11,991 nucleotides of DNA from Acidobacteriota bacterium (GTDB lineage Bacteria; Acidobacteriota; Vicinamibacteria; Vicinamibacterales; Vicinamibacteraceae): contig JAEZDP010000456.1 of the NCBI GenBank assembly GCA_023418055.1, positions 1 to 11,991 of the forward strand. Reading direction: 5' to 3'. The position numbers were made by a program, and so were the translations under genes. The notes under the pieces are model-generated. The model had not been told where the DNA came from. It searched no databases and was given only the letters and a program-made list of their open reading frames with translations. Positions 1 to 7,870 of this stretch are shown here, one piece after another; the stretch's first letter is position 1, and the number at the start of each line of letters is the position of its first letter.

Positions 1-1
1 C

Positions 2-592
2 ATCGAGGCGGTGGTCGCGCTGTCGGTGTCCGACGAGGCGCGAGCCATCCTGGGCAGGAAGGTCAACCTGCGTGTGCTGACGACCGACTTCGAGGCGCTG
101 CGCGCACAGAGCGGCCGCGACTGGCGGTCCATCCTGGGGGCCATGCTGGTGCAGGAGCGCGACCGCGTGGACGAAGCCCGCGCGGCCTGGCCGGCATCGC
201 TCGGCGAGTTGCGTGTGGTGACCGAGCGGCAGCCGACGGCCGACGAGTGGCAGGCACTGCGGTTTGCGTGGCGCGTCTGCGCGCACGTCAAGTCGAACAC
301 CATCGTCTTCACGTCATCCGACTGCACGCGGGGGATTGGCGCCGGCCAGATGAGCCGGGTGGACGCGGTCAAGGTGGCCATGATGAAGGCGGGCGAGGGC
401 GCACTGCGCGGCACGGTGGTGGCCTCCGATGCGTTCTTCCCGTTCCGCGACGGCCTGGATGCGGTGGCGGCCGCTGGCGCGACGGCGGTGGTTCAGCCCG
501 GCGGGTCCGTGCGCGACCAGGAAGTCATCGACGCCGCCAACGAACACGGCCTGGCGATGGTGTTCACGGGCCGCAGACACTTCAGACACTAG
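2..592 (+). CDS. purH: Bifunctional AICAR formyltransferase/IMP cyclohydrolase, C-terminal part (5' end outside window)
   Basis: PurH carries out the last two steps of de novo IMP synthesis in the cytoplasm: formylation of AICAR, then ring closure. The open frame enters from the left edge at base 2, so the true start, the IMP cyclohydrolase domain and the catalytic Lys-His of the transformylase domain are not visible. About 196 C-terminal residues of the AICARFT domain are present. Recognisable family segments are VKSNTIVFT, IGAGQMSRVDAVKVAMMKA, VVASDAFFPFRDGLD, VVQPGGSVRDQEVIDAANE and the usual terminal MVFTGRRHFRH. The frame ends at TAG 590-592. The gene converges on the LPS kinase gene with only 74 bases between the two stop codons, and those bases are repeat. 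No hairpin plus T-run terminator is visible there. Identification is secure; only the partial extent limits it. Confidence 0.97.
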   Translation: MEAVVALSVSDEARAILGRKVNLRVLTTDFEALRAQSGRDWRSILGAMLVQERDRVDEARAAWPASLGELRVVTERQPTADEWQALRFAWRVCAHVKSNTIVFTSSDCTRGIGAGQMSRVDAVKVAMMKAGEGALRGTVVASDAFFPFRDGLDAVAAAGATAVVQPGGSVRDQEVIDAANEHGLAMVFTGRRHFRH

Positions 593-666
593 CGCCTTAC
601 GCCTTACGCCTTACGCCTTACGCCTCACGCTGGCCCTGAAGCCCGTAGCCTGCAGCCCGCAGCCCG
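593..666. repeat. Degenerate 7-bp tandem array between convergent stop codons
   Basis: Units of GCCTTAC start at 594, 601, 608 and 615, followed by GCCTCAC at 622. After a short irregular stretch a second block of 7-base units follows: AAGCCCG (639), TAGCCTG (646), CAGCCCG (653) and CAGCCCG (660). The array occupies the whole gap between the purH stop and the stop of the minus-strand kinase gene. Read on the minus strand the first block is GGCGTAA-like, which matches the units of the array at 3984-4087. Function is unknown; it lacks the hairpin and T-run of an intrinsic terminator. Confidence 0.9.
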
Positions 667-1659
667 TCAGAACCGTGCGCGGACGTCGTCGGCGGTCACG
701 GCCACCGGGCCGAAGCGCGTGACGGCGAGGCCGGCGGCCTGCGTGGCGAGGGCGGCCGCTTCAGAAAGCGTCGCCCCGGCCGCGAGCGCCAGGGCCAGCG
801 CACTGATGACGGTGTCGCCCGCCCCGGTGACGTCCGACACTTCGTGGGCCACGGCGGAGAACGGCGCTTCGAGCGGGGGCGCGGCCGATCCATCGAGCAG
901 CCACATCCCGTGTTCGCCCCTCGTGATGAGGACGGACGTGCAGCCGAGCCGCCGGCGCAGGGCCCGTGCGGCTTCGCGGGCGTCGTCGTCGGTGCGGTTG
1001 CGCAGGTGCGTGGCGGTCTCGGCCTCCACCTGGTTCGGTGTCACGAGCGTGACGCCATGGTACCGGTCGAGGTGCGCAATCTTGGGGTCGACGAGCAGGG
1101 GAATGGTGCGCCGGGCTGCGGCTGCTCGCGCGGCGTCCATCGTCGCCGGCGTCACGCAGCCTTTCAGGTAGTCAGAGATGACGACCACGTCGGCCTGGTC
1201 GCCGAGTTGGTCCACTCTGGCGCACACCTGAGCGGCGACACGGCCGCCGACCTCGACGTCCGACTCGTAGTCCACTCGCGCCACCTGCTGCAGCCGGTCG
1301 GTGACCACGCGCATCTTGCGGGTCGTCTGGCGCTGTTCGTCCACGACCAGGCCGTGGGACTCGATGCCGGCACCGCCCAGCATGTCGCGTAGCCGCGCGC
1401 CCGGTTCGTCCGCGCCCACCACGGTCACGAGCGCCACCCGTGCCCCGAGGGCCTTCAGGTTGAGAGCGACGTTGGCGGCTCCGCCCGGACGGTACTCGTC
1501 GTGGGAGTGTTCGACCACCGGCACCGGCGCTTCCGGCGACAGGCGATGGACGCGCCCGATCAGGAAGTGATCGAGCATGACGTCGCCGACGACCAGCACG
1601 GTGCGGCCGGCGAAGGCGTCGATGAGGGCGTGGGCGCGAGGGGCGATGACGTCCGACAT
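667..1659 (-). CDS. rfaE1: D-glycero-beta-D-manno-heptose-7-phosphate kinase (RfaE1 / HldE kinase domain type)
   Basis: This PfkB/ribokinase-family sugar kinase is predicted to phosphorylate C1 of heptose 7-phosphate in the ADP-heptose pathway for LPS inner core. It has 330 residues from ATG 1657-1659. Visible motifs are PGGAANVALN (58-67, PfkB signature 1), ISDYLKG (161-167), DPK (191-193), TPNQVEAE (207-214), TRGEHGMW (246-253) and DVTGAGDT (276-283), with the catalytic-base Asp at 282. Enteric HldE is about 475 residues because of a C-terminal adenylyltransferase domain; this protein stops after the kinase domain, so that activity must come from another gene. The start was chosen at MSDV because the frame upstream is open only as a shadow of the ligase gene. 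Its ATG overlaps the ligase TGA by one base (TGATG), which suggests translational coupling. An ADP-glucose-type or other PfkB kinase is a less likely alternative. Confidence 0.9.
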   Translation of the reverse strand: MSDVIAPRAHALIDAFAGRTVLVVGDVMLDHFLIGRVHRLSPEAPVPVVEHSHDEYRPGGAANVALNLKALGARVALVTVVGADEPGARLRDMLGGAGIESHGLVVDEQRQTTRKMRVVTDRLQQVARVDYESDVEVGGRVAAQVCARVDQLGDQADVVVISDYLKGCVTPATMDAARAAAARRTIPLLVDPKIAHLDRYHGVTLVTPNQVEAETATHLRNRTDDDAREAARALRRRLGCTSVLITRGEHGMWLLDGSAAPPLEAPFSAVAHEVSDVTGAGDTVISALALALAAGATLSEAAALATQAAGLAVTRFGPVAVTADDVRARF

Positions 1660-2858
1660 CACGCGCGCACGGTGCGCGCCTTGCTGCGTTCGGCGGCAAA
1701 CGGCAGCGTCAGCAGGACGAGGAACAGCATGAGGAATTCGGAGTCGCCGAAGTTGTACTCGAAGAGGCCGGCGGCAAGCATCGCCGCGAGACTGGCGAGC
1801 CCGGTGGCCGCCAGCGTTCGCGTGTGACTGGTGCCCTCCATGAACCGGCGGTAGAGCTCTCGTGTCGCCGTCCAGATGAACCACCCCCAGACGAGCAGCG
1901 CGAGCAGCCCCCGCTCGGCCGCAATCTGCATCGGCACGTTGTGCAGGTGCACGTTCAGGTCCTGCACGGCTTCAGGGACGCGGTACTGGGTGTAGACCTG
2001 CTTGACCTGGTCCGGCCCGACGCCGGTCAGCGGGTGATCTTCCACCATGGCCGCGCCCGACTTCAGCATCGCCACGCGGTCGCGGTTGGTGGGGTCCTTC
2101 ATGTCGAAGATGGAGTAGACGCGGTCGGTGATCGAGGCCGGGGCCAGCACCACGGCCAGCGCAAAGGCGGCCGGCAGCAGGGCCACGAGACGCCGGTCGC
2201 GCAGCATCAGCAGCACCGACAACCCGAGACTGACGCCCACCCAGGCGCTGCGGGTGAAGGTGAGCCCGAGCGCGACGAGCACGGCCGGCAGCACCACGGA
2301 CGGCCACACGCGGTCGCGCGCGTCGAAGATGATGCGGGCGGCCGTCGCGCAGGCCACCAGCATCAGCGTCCCCGAGTACGTCATGTAGTGGCTGAGCGCG
2401 CCTTCCGGGCGCCTGCCGAGATGGTCGAACTGCAGGAACCCGTACTGGAACAACCCGAAGAGGGCGCTGGCGGCGCCGACCGCGATGACGACCGACGCAA
2501 ACGTCTGCGCCCGATGCCCACGCGCCAGGCGGTACACCAGGGGGACGATGAGGAACAGCACCAGCTGCTTGGAGTCGACGAGGCTGAGCTTCGGGTTGAC
2601 CGACATCGCCGCCGACAGCAGCGTCACGCCGGCATACGCCATGAGCGGCCAGAAGATGACCGGTGCTTCGAAGCGCTCGTGACGCAGCCAGAAGAGCGCC
2701 GCCCAGCACAACATGGTGAGCGCCAGGAGGATGCCCGAGGCGGCCACCGACAGCTGAAGCGCGGCCACGAAGCACAACAGGACCGACAAGGAAAGGGTTT
2801 CCAGGCGGTCCATCCGTCCCGTGCGCAGCGCCGGTGCGGTCATCGTCGTGCTCGTCAT
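1659..2858 (-). CDS. O-antigen ligase / polymerase family membrane protein (Wzy_C type)
   Basis: This is a polytopic inner-membrane protein of 399 residues with roughly ten to twelve hydrophobic segments. It is predicted to join O-antigen or another polysaccharide to lipid A-core on the periplasmic face, or to polymerise repeat units. Family features are a TM segment ending LTFTRSAWVGVSLGL (199-213, with the conserved Arg 203), then a large soluble loop at about 241-312. That loop contains NRDRVAMLKSGAAMVEDHP (258-276), LTGVGPDQV (277-285) and HLHNVPMQIAAERG (304-317), followed by FEYNFGDSE (366-374). The His-containing loop is typical of WaaL-like ligases. Ligase and polymerase cannot be separated by sequence alone; the neighbouring heptosyltransferase-like and heptose kinase genes favour ligase. 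The ATG at 2856-2858 overlaps the upstream gene's stop by four bases (ATGA). Confidence 0.88.
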   Translation of the reverse strand: MTSTTMTAPALRTGRMDRLETLSLSVLLCFVAALQLSVAASGILLALTMLCWAALFWLRHERFEAPVIFWPLMAYAGVTLLSAAMSVNPKLSLVDSKQLVLFLIVPLVYRLARGHRAQTFASVVIAVGAASALFGLFQYGFLQFDHLGRRPEGALSHYMTYSGTLMLVACATAARIIFDARDRVWPSVVLPAVLVALGLTFTRSAWVGVSLGLSVLLMLRDRRLVALLPAAFALAVVLAPASITDRVYSIFDMKDPTNRDRVAMLKSGAAMVEDHPLTGVGPDQVKQVYTQYRVPEAVQDLNVHLHNVPMQIAAERGLLALLVWGWFIWTATRELYRRFMEGTSHTRTLAATGLASLAAMLAAGLFEYNFGDSEFLMLFLVLLTLPFAAERSKARTVRA

Positions 2859-3946
2859 CCTCTCATGTCGGCACCTGAGGTCGCCCGCATCAGGGCACGT
2901 TCAGACGCAGTCACCACCGCATCGACGCTGATCTGCGTCAAACACCTGAAGTCTCCGTGCACGCACACCCGCTGGTCGCACGGTCGGCACGCCAGCGCCC
3001 CCACGTCCACCGCCTCGCTGATGCAGGCGGGGTCACGCCACGGCGCCGAGCGGACGGGGAGCGTCGGGCCATACAGCCCGACAATCGGCGTCTGCGTCGT
3101 CGCCGCCAGGTGCAGCGGCCCGCTGTCGCCCCCGATGTACAACGCGGCGCGCGTGATCAGCGCACGCAGTTCGTCGAGAGAGGTCTCGCCGCAGGTGCGC
3201 ACCGCCTCGGGGCGATCCGGCAGCCGCGCCTGCGCTTCGCGCGCAACCGTATCTGCGGCGTCGACCTCCGACGGTCCTGACGTCAGGATGATACGACGAT
3301 CCCGGGACGTTGACGAGAGCCGCACGGCCAGCTCGACAAATGACGACAGGGGCCACCGGCGGAACACATTCCCGGCACTGACGTGGACGACGACGAGCTG
3401 GGCGGGAGGCCCGAGGTCCTCCCGGGCGCACCAGTCGTCGATGCGTGCGACCGCCTCGGGGCTGCTCACCATCTCGACGGCGTCGCGCGCCGGATCGGGC
3501 TCGGGAAGGTCCGGAAGGAGGGGGGCCAGGATGTCCCACTGGTTGCGGACCGAGTGTCGGGGCCGCAGGTCGACGGGCCGATGGACCTCCTCGGTATAGG
3601 CCCAGGCCCGGCCCTGGCCACTGTAGCCGATTCGCCTCGGCGCCCGGCTCAGCCATGTGAGCAGCGCTGCCCGTGGGCCGCCGTGCAGGTCGAGCACGAC
3701 GTCGAAGCGGGCGTGCCGCAGCCGTCGTCCTGTGGCGAGGTCGGCACGGATGCGTGCGAGCCCGCGTTGCCGCCCGAGCACGATCACCTCGTCGAGGTGC
3801 GGGTTGTGGCGCACGATGGGCGCCGCCGCCTCCTCCACCAGATAGGTGAGGCGCGCGTCCGGCCACGTCCGTCGCAGCGCCCGCACCACCGGGGTGGTGA
3901 ACACGACGTCGCCCACGAGCCGCAGCCGAATCACCAGGATCCGCAC
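2855..3946 (-). CDS. Glycosyltransferase family 9, lipopolysaccharide heptosyltransferase-like
   Basis: This is a predicted cytoplasmic GT-B enzyme of 363 residues that transfers heptose (or a related sugar) from its ADP-sugar to the growing LPS core. The N-terminal acceptor-side Rossmann domain begins MRILVIRLRLVGDVVFTTPV, as in WaaC/WaaF. The donor-side domain has HVSAGNVFRRWP (188-199) and the GT9 hallmark GGDSGPLHLA (272-281), then TPIVGLYGPT (286-295). A Cys-rich stretch near the end (Cys 320, 323, 328 and 335, spaced C-x2-C-x4-C-x6-C) resembles one seen in many heptosyltransferase II-like proteins. The start is GTG 3944-3946, the first codon giving a proper N-terminus, with no convincing Shine-Dalgarno. 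It is the first gene of the minus operon. The precise acceptor position (heptose I, II or III) cannot be assigned from sequence. Confidence 0.92.
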   Translation of the reverse strand: MRILVIRLRLVGDVVFTTPVVRALRRTWPDARLTYLVEEAAAPIVRHNPHLDEVIVLGRQRGLARIRADLATGRRLRHARFDVVLDLHGGPRAALLTWLSRAPRRIGYSGQGRAWAYTEEVHRPVDLRPRHSVRNQWDILAPLLPDLPEPDPARDAVEMVSSPEAVARIDDWCAREDLGPPAQLVVVHVSAGNVFRRWPLSSFVELAVRLSSTSRDRRIILTSGPSEVDAADTVAREAQARLPDRPEAVRTCGETSLDELRALITRAALYIGGDSGPLHLAATTQTPIVGLYGPTLPVRSAPWRDPACISEAVDVGALACRPCDQRVCVHGDFRCLTQISVDAVVTASERALMRATSGADMRG

Positions 3947-3952
3947 GGCGCG

Positions 3953-3982
3953 AGACTACAGGGGGCGGAGGGGGGGAGTCTA
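3953..3982 (-). promoter_or_regulatory. Candidate promoter of the LPS operon, possibly leaderless
   Basis: On the minus strand, TAGACT (3982-3977, four of six to TTGACA) is followed after 18 bases by TAGTCT (3958-3953, TA and final T of a -10 hexamer). Six further bases lead directly to the GTG start of the heptosyltransferase gene. A -10 this close to the start implies a leaderless transcript, which agrees with the missing Shine-Dalgarno. The spacer holds C7 and C5 runs (G runs at 3970-3976 and 3961-3965 on the plus strand). Motif matches are weak, so this is a proposal. Confidence 0.35.
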
Positions 3983-3983
3983 C

Positions 3984-4087
<104 letters not shown>

Positions 4088-4091
4088 ACCC

Positions 4092-6038
4092 GTGAGTCAT
4101 AATCATCCGATGTTGTTGATGCTCGCGTTCGTGGGGCTGTTGGCGGGCGGTCCACAGGCCGTGTCCGATGCCACACCGCCGTCCTCGTCGCGTGCCGAGG
4201 CATATCAGGCCTACGTCGAAGCCCGACGGCTCGAGTCGTCGGGCGACGTGGAGGCCGCGATTGCCGCCTACGAGCGGGCGGCCAGGCTGGAGCCCTCGAG
4301 CGGGGCGGCCCTGGCCGAGCTTGCGCAACTGTATGCCCGTCAGGAGCGGGTGGACGATGCGCGGCGTGCGGCGGAGCGCGCGCTGGCTGCCGATCCGACG
4401 CAGGCCGACGCGCACTGGGTGCTCGGCATGCTCGACATGGCGGCGGCCGGGGCGCAGGGTGAAACCGGCACACCCGACCGCGCAGCCATGCTGCGCGCCA
4501 TCGAGCACTTCACGAAGACCCTGCCTGCGCGCGCGTACGACCTCAACGTGTACGTGACGCTGGGACGGCTGTACCTGCAGACCGACCAGGCCGACAAGGC
4601 GGTGGAGCCGCTGTCCACGGCCTTTGGGCGCGATGCCGGCGCGCTCGAAGCCGGGCTGCTCCTGGCGCAGGCGCTCGACCGCACCGGCGACCGTACACGC
4701 GCCCTGTCGGTGATCGGATCCGTCCTGGACACCGAGCCACGGTTCTTCCGCGCGCGGCTCCTGCAGGCCGACCTCCTCGAGAAGTCCCGCCAGTGGGCAG
4801 GCGCGGCCGAGGCGTACGGCCAGGCCTTTGCCGAGAACCCCAAGGCCGTCGAACTGCAGGTGCGCCAGGCGGCCGCGCTCCTCAACGCCGACCGGACGGC
4901 CGAGGCCCGCGACCTGCTGCAGGCCGCCATCGCCGCACGCCCCGGCGACCTCCAGTCGCGCTACCTGCTGGCCCAGTCGCAGCGCGACCTCGGAGACCTT
5001 GCCGCGGCCGAGCAGACCGGGCTCGCCCTGCGCGACCTCGCGCCGAACGACTCGCGCGGGCCCGTCGTGCTCTCGCAGGTCTACGCCGACCGGGGCGACC
5101 ACGCCAGGGTGGTCGAGGTCCTCACCCCACTGCTCGCGCGCACGCCGTCCACCCTGGTACCGGCGGCGATGCGCGGCCTGGTGCTGCGGCTGGCCAGCGC
5201 GCACATGGCGCTCGGCCAGTACGACGAGGCGCTGCAGTTGCTCGACGCGCAGCGTGGTGGCGAGTCGGATGTCCTGCTCGACGCCTACTATCTCCAGGCG
5301 CTCGTGGCCGCTCGACGCTTCGCGCAGGCCGTCGAGGTGGGACGCTCGGTGCAGCAGGCGCGTCCGGGCGATCCGCAGCCGGTCCGGCTGCTCGCACAGG
5401 CGTTGCAGGGGCTTGGCCGCACAGACGAGGCCGTCGAACTGCTCACCGCGCAACAGGCAGACCGCCCCGACGACCCGTTGGCTCTCGCCGCCCTCGCCAA
5501 TACGCTGTCGGCCGCCGATCGGCACGACCAAGCCATCGCCACGATGGTGGCGGCAGAAGCGCGCTTTGCCGAGGAGGTCGTGTACTGGTTCCAGCGTGGG
5601 GCCGTGTACGAAAGAGCGGGGCAGCACGGCCCGGCCGAAGAAGCGTTCCGCCGGGCGCTGGCGCTCGACCCCCAGCACGCGCCGACGCTGAACTATCTCG
5701 GCTACATGTTTGCCGAGCAGGGGGAGCGGCTCGACGAAGCGGTCCGCCTGGTACGCCAGGCGCTGGCCCTCGACCCCGAGAACGGGTCGTACCTCGACAG
5801 CCTGGGCTGGGCGTTCTACAAGCAGGGCAACCTCCAGGAGGCGCGCACGTATCTCGAACGGGCCGCAGGGCTGCTGACGCGCAACTCCGTCATCCAGGAC
5901 CATCTCGGCGACGTCCTGCATGCCGTCAACGACACGGCTGGCGCCATCGCGGCCTGGGAACGGGCCCTTGCGGGTGACGGCGAGTCCATCGATGCCGACG
6001 ACATCAGGAAGAAGATTGCGCGCGCCCGCCAGCAGTGA
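4092..6038 (+). CDS. Exported tetratricopeptide-repeat protein
   Basis: This is a 648-residue protein made almost wholly of TPR helices. It begins with a short hydrophobic segment (MLLMLAFVGLLAGG, residues 7-20) that looks like a weak signal peptide, so a periplasmic or membrane-associated location is inferred. TPR units begin near residue 36 (AYQAYVEARRLESSGDVEAA). They are clearest near the C-terminus (about 497-635), for example YWFQRGAVYERAGQ, LNYLGYMFAEQG, YLDSLGWAFYKQGN and IQDHLGDVLHAVND. It probably acts as a protein-interaction scaffold; no catalytic domain is visible. A TPR gene directly before lolB is also found in pseudomonads. The start is uncertain. GTG 4092 has a GAGG eight bases upstream, while ATG 4110 lies seven bases after a CATAAT that could be a -10 for a leaderless message. 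The next gene overlaps its end. Confidence 0.88.
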   Translation: MSHNHPMLLMLAFVGLLAGGPQAVSDATPPSSSRAEAYQAYVEARRLESSGDVEAAIAAYERAARLEPSSGAALAELAQLYARQERVDDARRAAERALAADPTQADAHWVLGMLDMAAAGAQGETGTPDRAAMLRAIEHFTKTLPARAYDLNVYVTLGRLYLQTDQADKAVEPLSTAFGRDAGALEAGLLLAQALDRTGDRTRALSVIGSVLDTEPRFFRARLLQADLLEKSRQWAGAAEAYGQAFAENPKAVELQVRQAAALLNADRTAEARDLLQAAIAARPGDLQSRYLLAQSQRDLGDLAAAEQTGLALRDLAPNDSRGPVVLSQVYADRGDHARVVEVLTPLLARTPSTLVPAAMRGLVLRLASAHMALGQYDEALQLLDAQRGGESDVLLDAYYLQALVAARRFAQAVEVGRSVQQARPGDPQPVRLLAQALQGLGRTDEAVELLTAQQADRPDDPLALAALANTLSAADRHDQAIATMVAAEARFAEEVVYWFQRGAVYERAGQHGPAEEAFRRALALDPQHAPTLNYLGYMFAEQGERLDEAVRLVRQALALDPENGSYLDSLGWAFYKQGNLQEARTYLERAAGLLTRNSVIQDHLGDVLHAVNDTAGAIAAWERALAGDGESIDADDIRKKIARARQQ

Positions 6039-6852
6039 GTGGCGGGGCCCGGGCGTCGTGCTCCTCCTGCTGGCGGCGGTCGCCCTGACCGGGTGCGCGC
6101 CGAAGACCGCCCTCGTCGCGCTGCCGGGAGGGCAGGGACAGCCACTCGACGCGGCCACGCGCGACGCCTATGCCGACGCCATGGCCGAGCCCTGTCGCAG
6201 CCTGCAGGCGCTGACCGCCGATCTGCGGATTGCCGGACGCGTGGACGGCGAACGGGTGCGCGGCACGTTGCAGGTCGGTGTGGACGGAAAGGGCCTCCGG
6301 CTGGAGGGGGTGCCGCCCTTTGGTGCGCCGGTCTTCATCCTGGCGGGCCCGACCGATGCCGCGACGCTGTTGTTCCCCCGCGACGAGGTCTACGTGCGCA
6401 ACGCGTCCGTGGCCGATCTGACCGATGCCGTCGTCGGCGTGGCGCTCGCGCCCGCCGACCTCCTGGCGCTGCTCGGCGGCTGTGGCGTGCCGGCGGGCGA
6501 CGTCGTCAGCGGGGCGGTGTTCGGCGACCGCTGGGTGCGGCTCGACATGCGCGACGGCGTGCACGCATGGCTCCAGCCCGGCGCCGGGCCATCCGGGGCC
6601 GCCCTGCGCGTGGCCGAGACGGAGGAATGGCGCGTGGACTACGAACCCCGTCGCACCGGGCAGCCCTTGCGAGGCGCGCTGACACGGAAGCGGAGCGAGC
6701 CGGTCACCGCCCTGTCGTTTGTCGTGGAGGCCCCCGAACGCCTGGCGGCCCTGCCTGCGGAGGCCTTTGCGGTGAACATTCCGACGGGCGCCCGCCCGCT
6801 GTCGCTCGCGCAGGTGCGCCGGCAGCGTGCCCTTGCCGACCCCGAGGGCTGA
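6016..6852 (+). CDS. LolB-like outer-membrane lipoprotein
   Basis: This is a predicted lipoprotein of 278 residues, possibly the outer-membrane receptor that takes lipoproteins from the periplasmic carrier. From TTG 6016 the N-terminus has Arg residues, a core VVLLLLAAVALTG and lipobox LTGC with the lipidated Cys at 27. AGGAAG at 6006-6011 lies just upstream. The mature part holds alternating beta-type segments such as LTADLRIAGRVDGERVRGTL, LRLEGVPPFGAPVFIL and LSFVVEAPERLAAL, consistent with a LolA/LolB-type half-barrel. The family assignment rests mainly on position between a TPR gene and ispE, as lolB sits in Proteobacteria; sequence similarity alone is weak. The start is uncertain: ATG 5992 adds eight residues, and GTG 6058 would leave no positive charge before the hydrophobic core. 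With the TTG start it overlaps the TPR gene by 23 bases. Confidence 0.72.
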   Translation: MRAPASSEWRGPGVVLLLLAAVALTGCAPKTALVALPGGQGQPLDAATRDAYADAMAEPCRSLQALTADLRIAGRVDGERVRGTLQVGVDGKGLRLEGVPPFGAPVFILAGPTDAATLLFPRDEVYVRNASVADLTDAVVGVALAPADLLALLGGCGVPAGDVVSGAVFGDRWVRLDMRDGVHAWLQPGAGPSGAALRVAETEEWRVDYEPRRTGQPLRGALTRKRSEPVTALSFVVEAPERLAALPAEAFAVNIPTGARPLSLAQVRRQRALADPEG

Positions 6853-6855
6853 GAC

Positions 6856-7770
6856 GTGTTTCGGACGACGGCGCCGGCCAAGATCAACCTCGATCTCCGT
6901 CTCCTCGGCACGCGGGAGGACGGCTACCACGAGATCGAGACCGTGTTCCAGTCGGTGGCGCTGGCCGACGTGCTGACGTTGAGCCCCACGAACGATCCGT
7001 TTGCGATCGCCTGCGACACGCCCGGCGTGCCGACCGACGAGACGAATCTGGCGTGGCGGGCCGCGGCCGCGGTGGCGGCCGCCGCGGAGCGCCCGCTGCA
7101 CGGCTGGCGGCTCGACCTGCAGAAACACGTGCCGGCGCAGGCCGGGCTCGGAGGCGGCAGTGCGGATGCCGTGGCGGCCGCCCGGCGGTTGCTGGCGGCC
7201 TGGGGCCTTGGCTGGGACGACACGCGCCTGGCAGACGTCCTCGCGCCGATCGGCGCGGACGTGGCCTATTTCGTCCTGGGCGGCACCGTCCGCGGGCGTG
7301 GCCGTGGCGAGCAGCTCGAGGTGCTGCCCGACGTCGCGCCGTGTGCCGTCGTCCTGGTCCGGCCGCCGTTCGGCGTGTCCACGCGGGACGCGTACGGGTG
7401 GTACGACCTCGACAGCCAGGGCGTGCTCGTTGACGGCACGCGCCAGCGGCCTCACGCCGAGGCGGCGGCCAACGACCTGCAGCCGCCCGTCGTGGCGAGG
7501 CATCCCGAGTTGGGGCAGGCGATTGCGCGTCTCACGAGCCTGGGCGCCACCCAGGCGATGCTCTCGGGCAGCGGGTCTGCCGTCTTCGGGCTGTTTCCCG
7601 ACGATGCCGAAGCGCGGCGGGCGGCGGAACGTGCGGCAGGTCCCTGGCCGGCCGACTGGGCGGTGACGTGTACCTCGACCGTGTCGCGGGCGGCGTACGG
7701 GCTCGCCACGCGTGTCCTCGTTGGGCCCGACGTCGCATTCTCGTTGTCAGAATCCCGGCCGGTCGTGTAG
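6856..7770 (+). CDS. ispE: 4-(cytidine 5'-diphospho)-2-C-methyl-D-erythritol kinase
   Basis: IspE is a GHMP-family kinase that phosphorylates the 2-hydroxyl of CDP-methylerythritol in the MEP pathway for isoprenoid precursors. The protein has 304 residues from GTG 6856, three bases after the lipoprotein stop. Motifs in order are PAKINLDLRLLGTREDGYHE (7-26, with the active-site Lys 9), the ATP-binding PAQAGLGGGSADA (93-105), PIGADVAYFV (131-140, with the conserved Asp 135) and the C-terminal glycine motif MLSGSGSAVFGLF. Length is normal, with a short extra tail (SESRPVV). The tail codons overlap the likely promoter of the downstream tRNA. The translation start is supported by the exact family N-terminus and by close spacing with the previous gene. 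Confidence 0.97.
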   Translation: MFRTTAPAKINLDLRLLGTREDGYHEIETVFQSVALADVLTLSPTNDPFAIACDTPGVPTDETNLAWRAAAAVAAAAERPLHGWRLDLQKHVPAQAGLGGGSADAVAAARRLLAAWGLGWDDTRLADVLAPIGADVAYFVLGGTVRGRGRGEQLEVLPDVAPCAVVLVRPPFGVSTRDAYGWYDLDSQGVLVDGTRQRPHAEAAANDLQPPVVARHPELGQAIARLTSLGATQAMLSGSGSAVFGLFPDDAEARRAAERAAGPWPADWAVTCTSTVSRAAYGLATRVLVGPDVAFSLSESRPVV

Positions 7771-7773
7771 GCT
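7744..7773 (+). promoter_or_regulatory. Candidate promoter for tRNA-Gln and downstream genes
   Basis: TTGTCA (7744-7749, five of six to the -35 consensus) is separated by 18 bases from TAGGCT (7768-7773, keeping TA and the final T of a -10). Transcription would begin near 7780, about 90 bases before the tRNA. The -35 lies in the last codons of ispE and the -10 overlaps its TAG stop. The same transcript could continue into prs, because no terminator is seen between the tRNA and prs. It is a motif match only. Confidence 0.5.
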
Positions 7774-7870
7774 ATCGGTTTGCGCGTGGCCGATCCGCCA
7801 GGACAGGGATGGGTGTGCGCAGGACGCTGGCGAGGGGGCATCGGGCCTGCTGGCGCCCGTTGGCCGACAG

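Noticed and set aside
1824..3599. 591-codon plus-strand open frame across the ligase and GT9 genes
   Set aside because: It lies opposite two well supported membrane and glycosyltransferase genes, its product is a His/Arg/Gln-rich string without family motifs, and it has no ribosome site.
3961..3980. G-quadruplex on the plus strand
   Set aside because: The runs (G5, G2, G7) cannot supply four runs of three G with loops, so only a weak two-layer form is possible.
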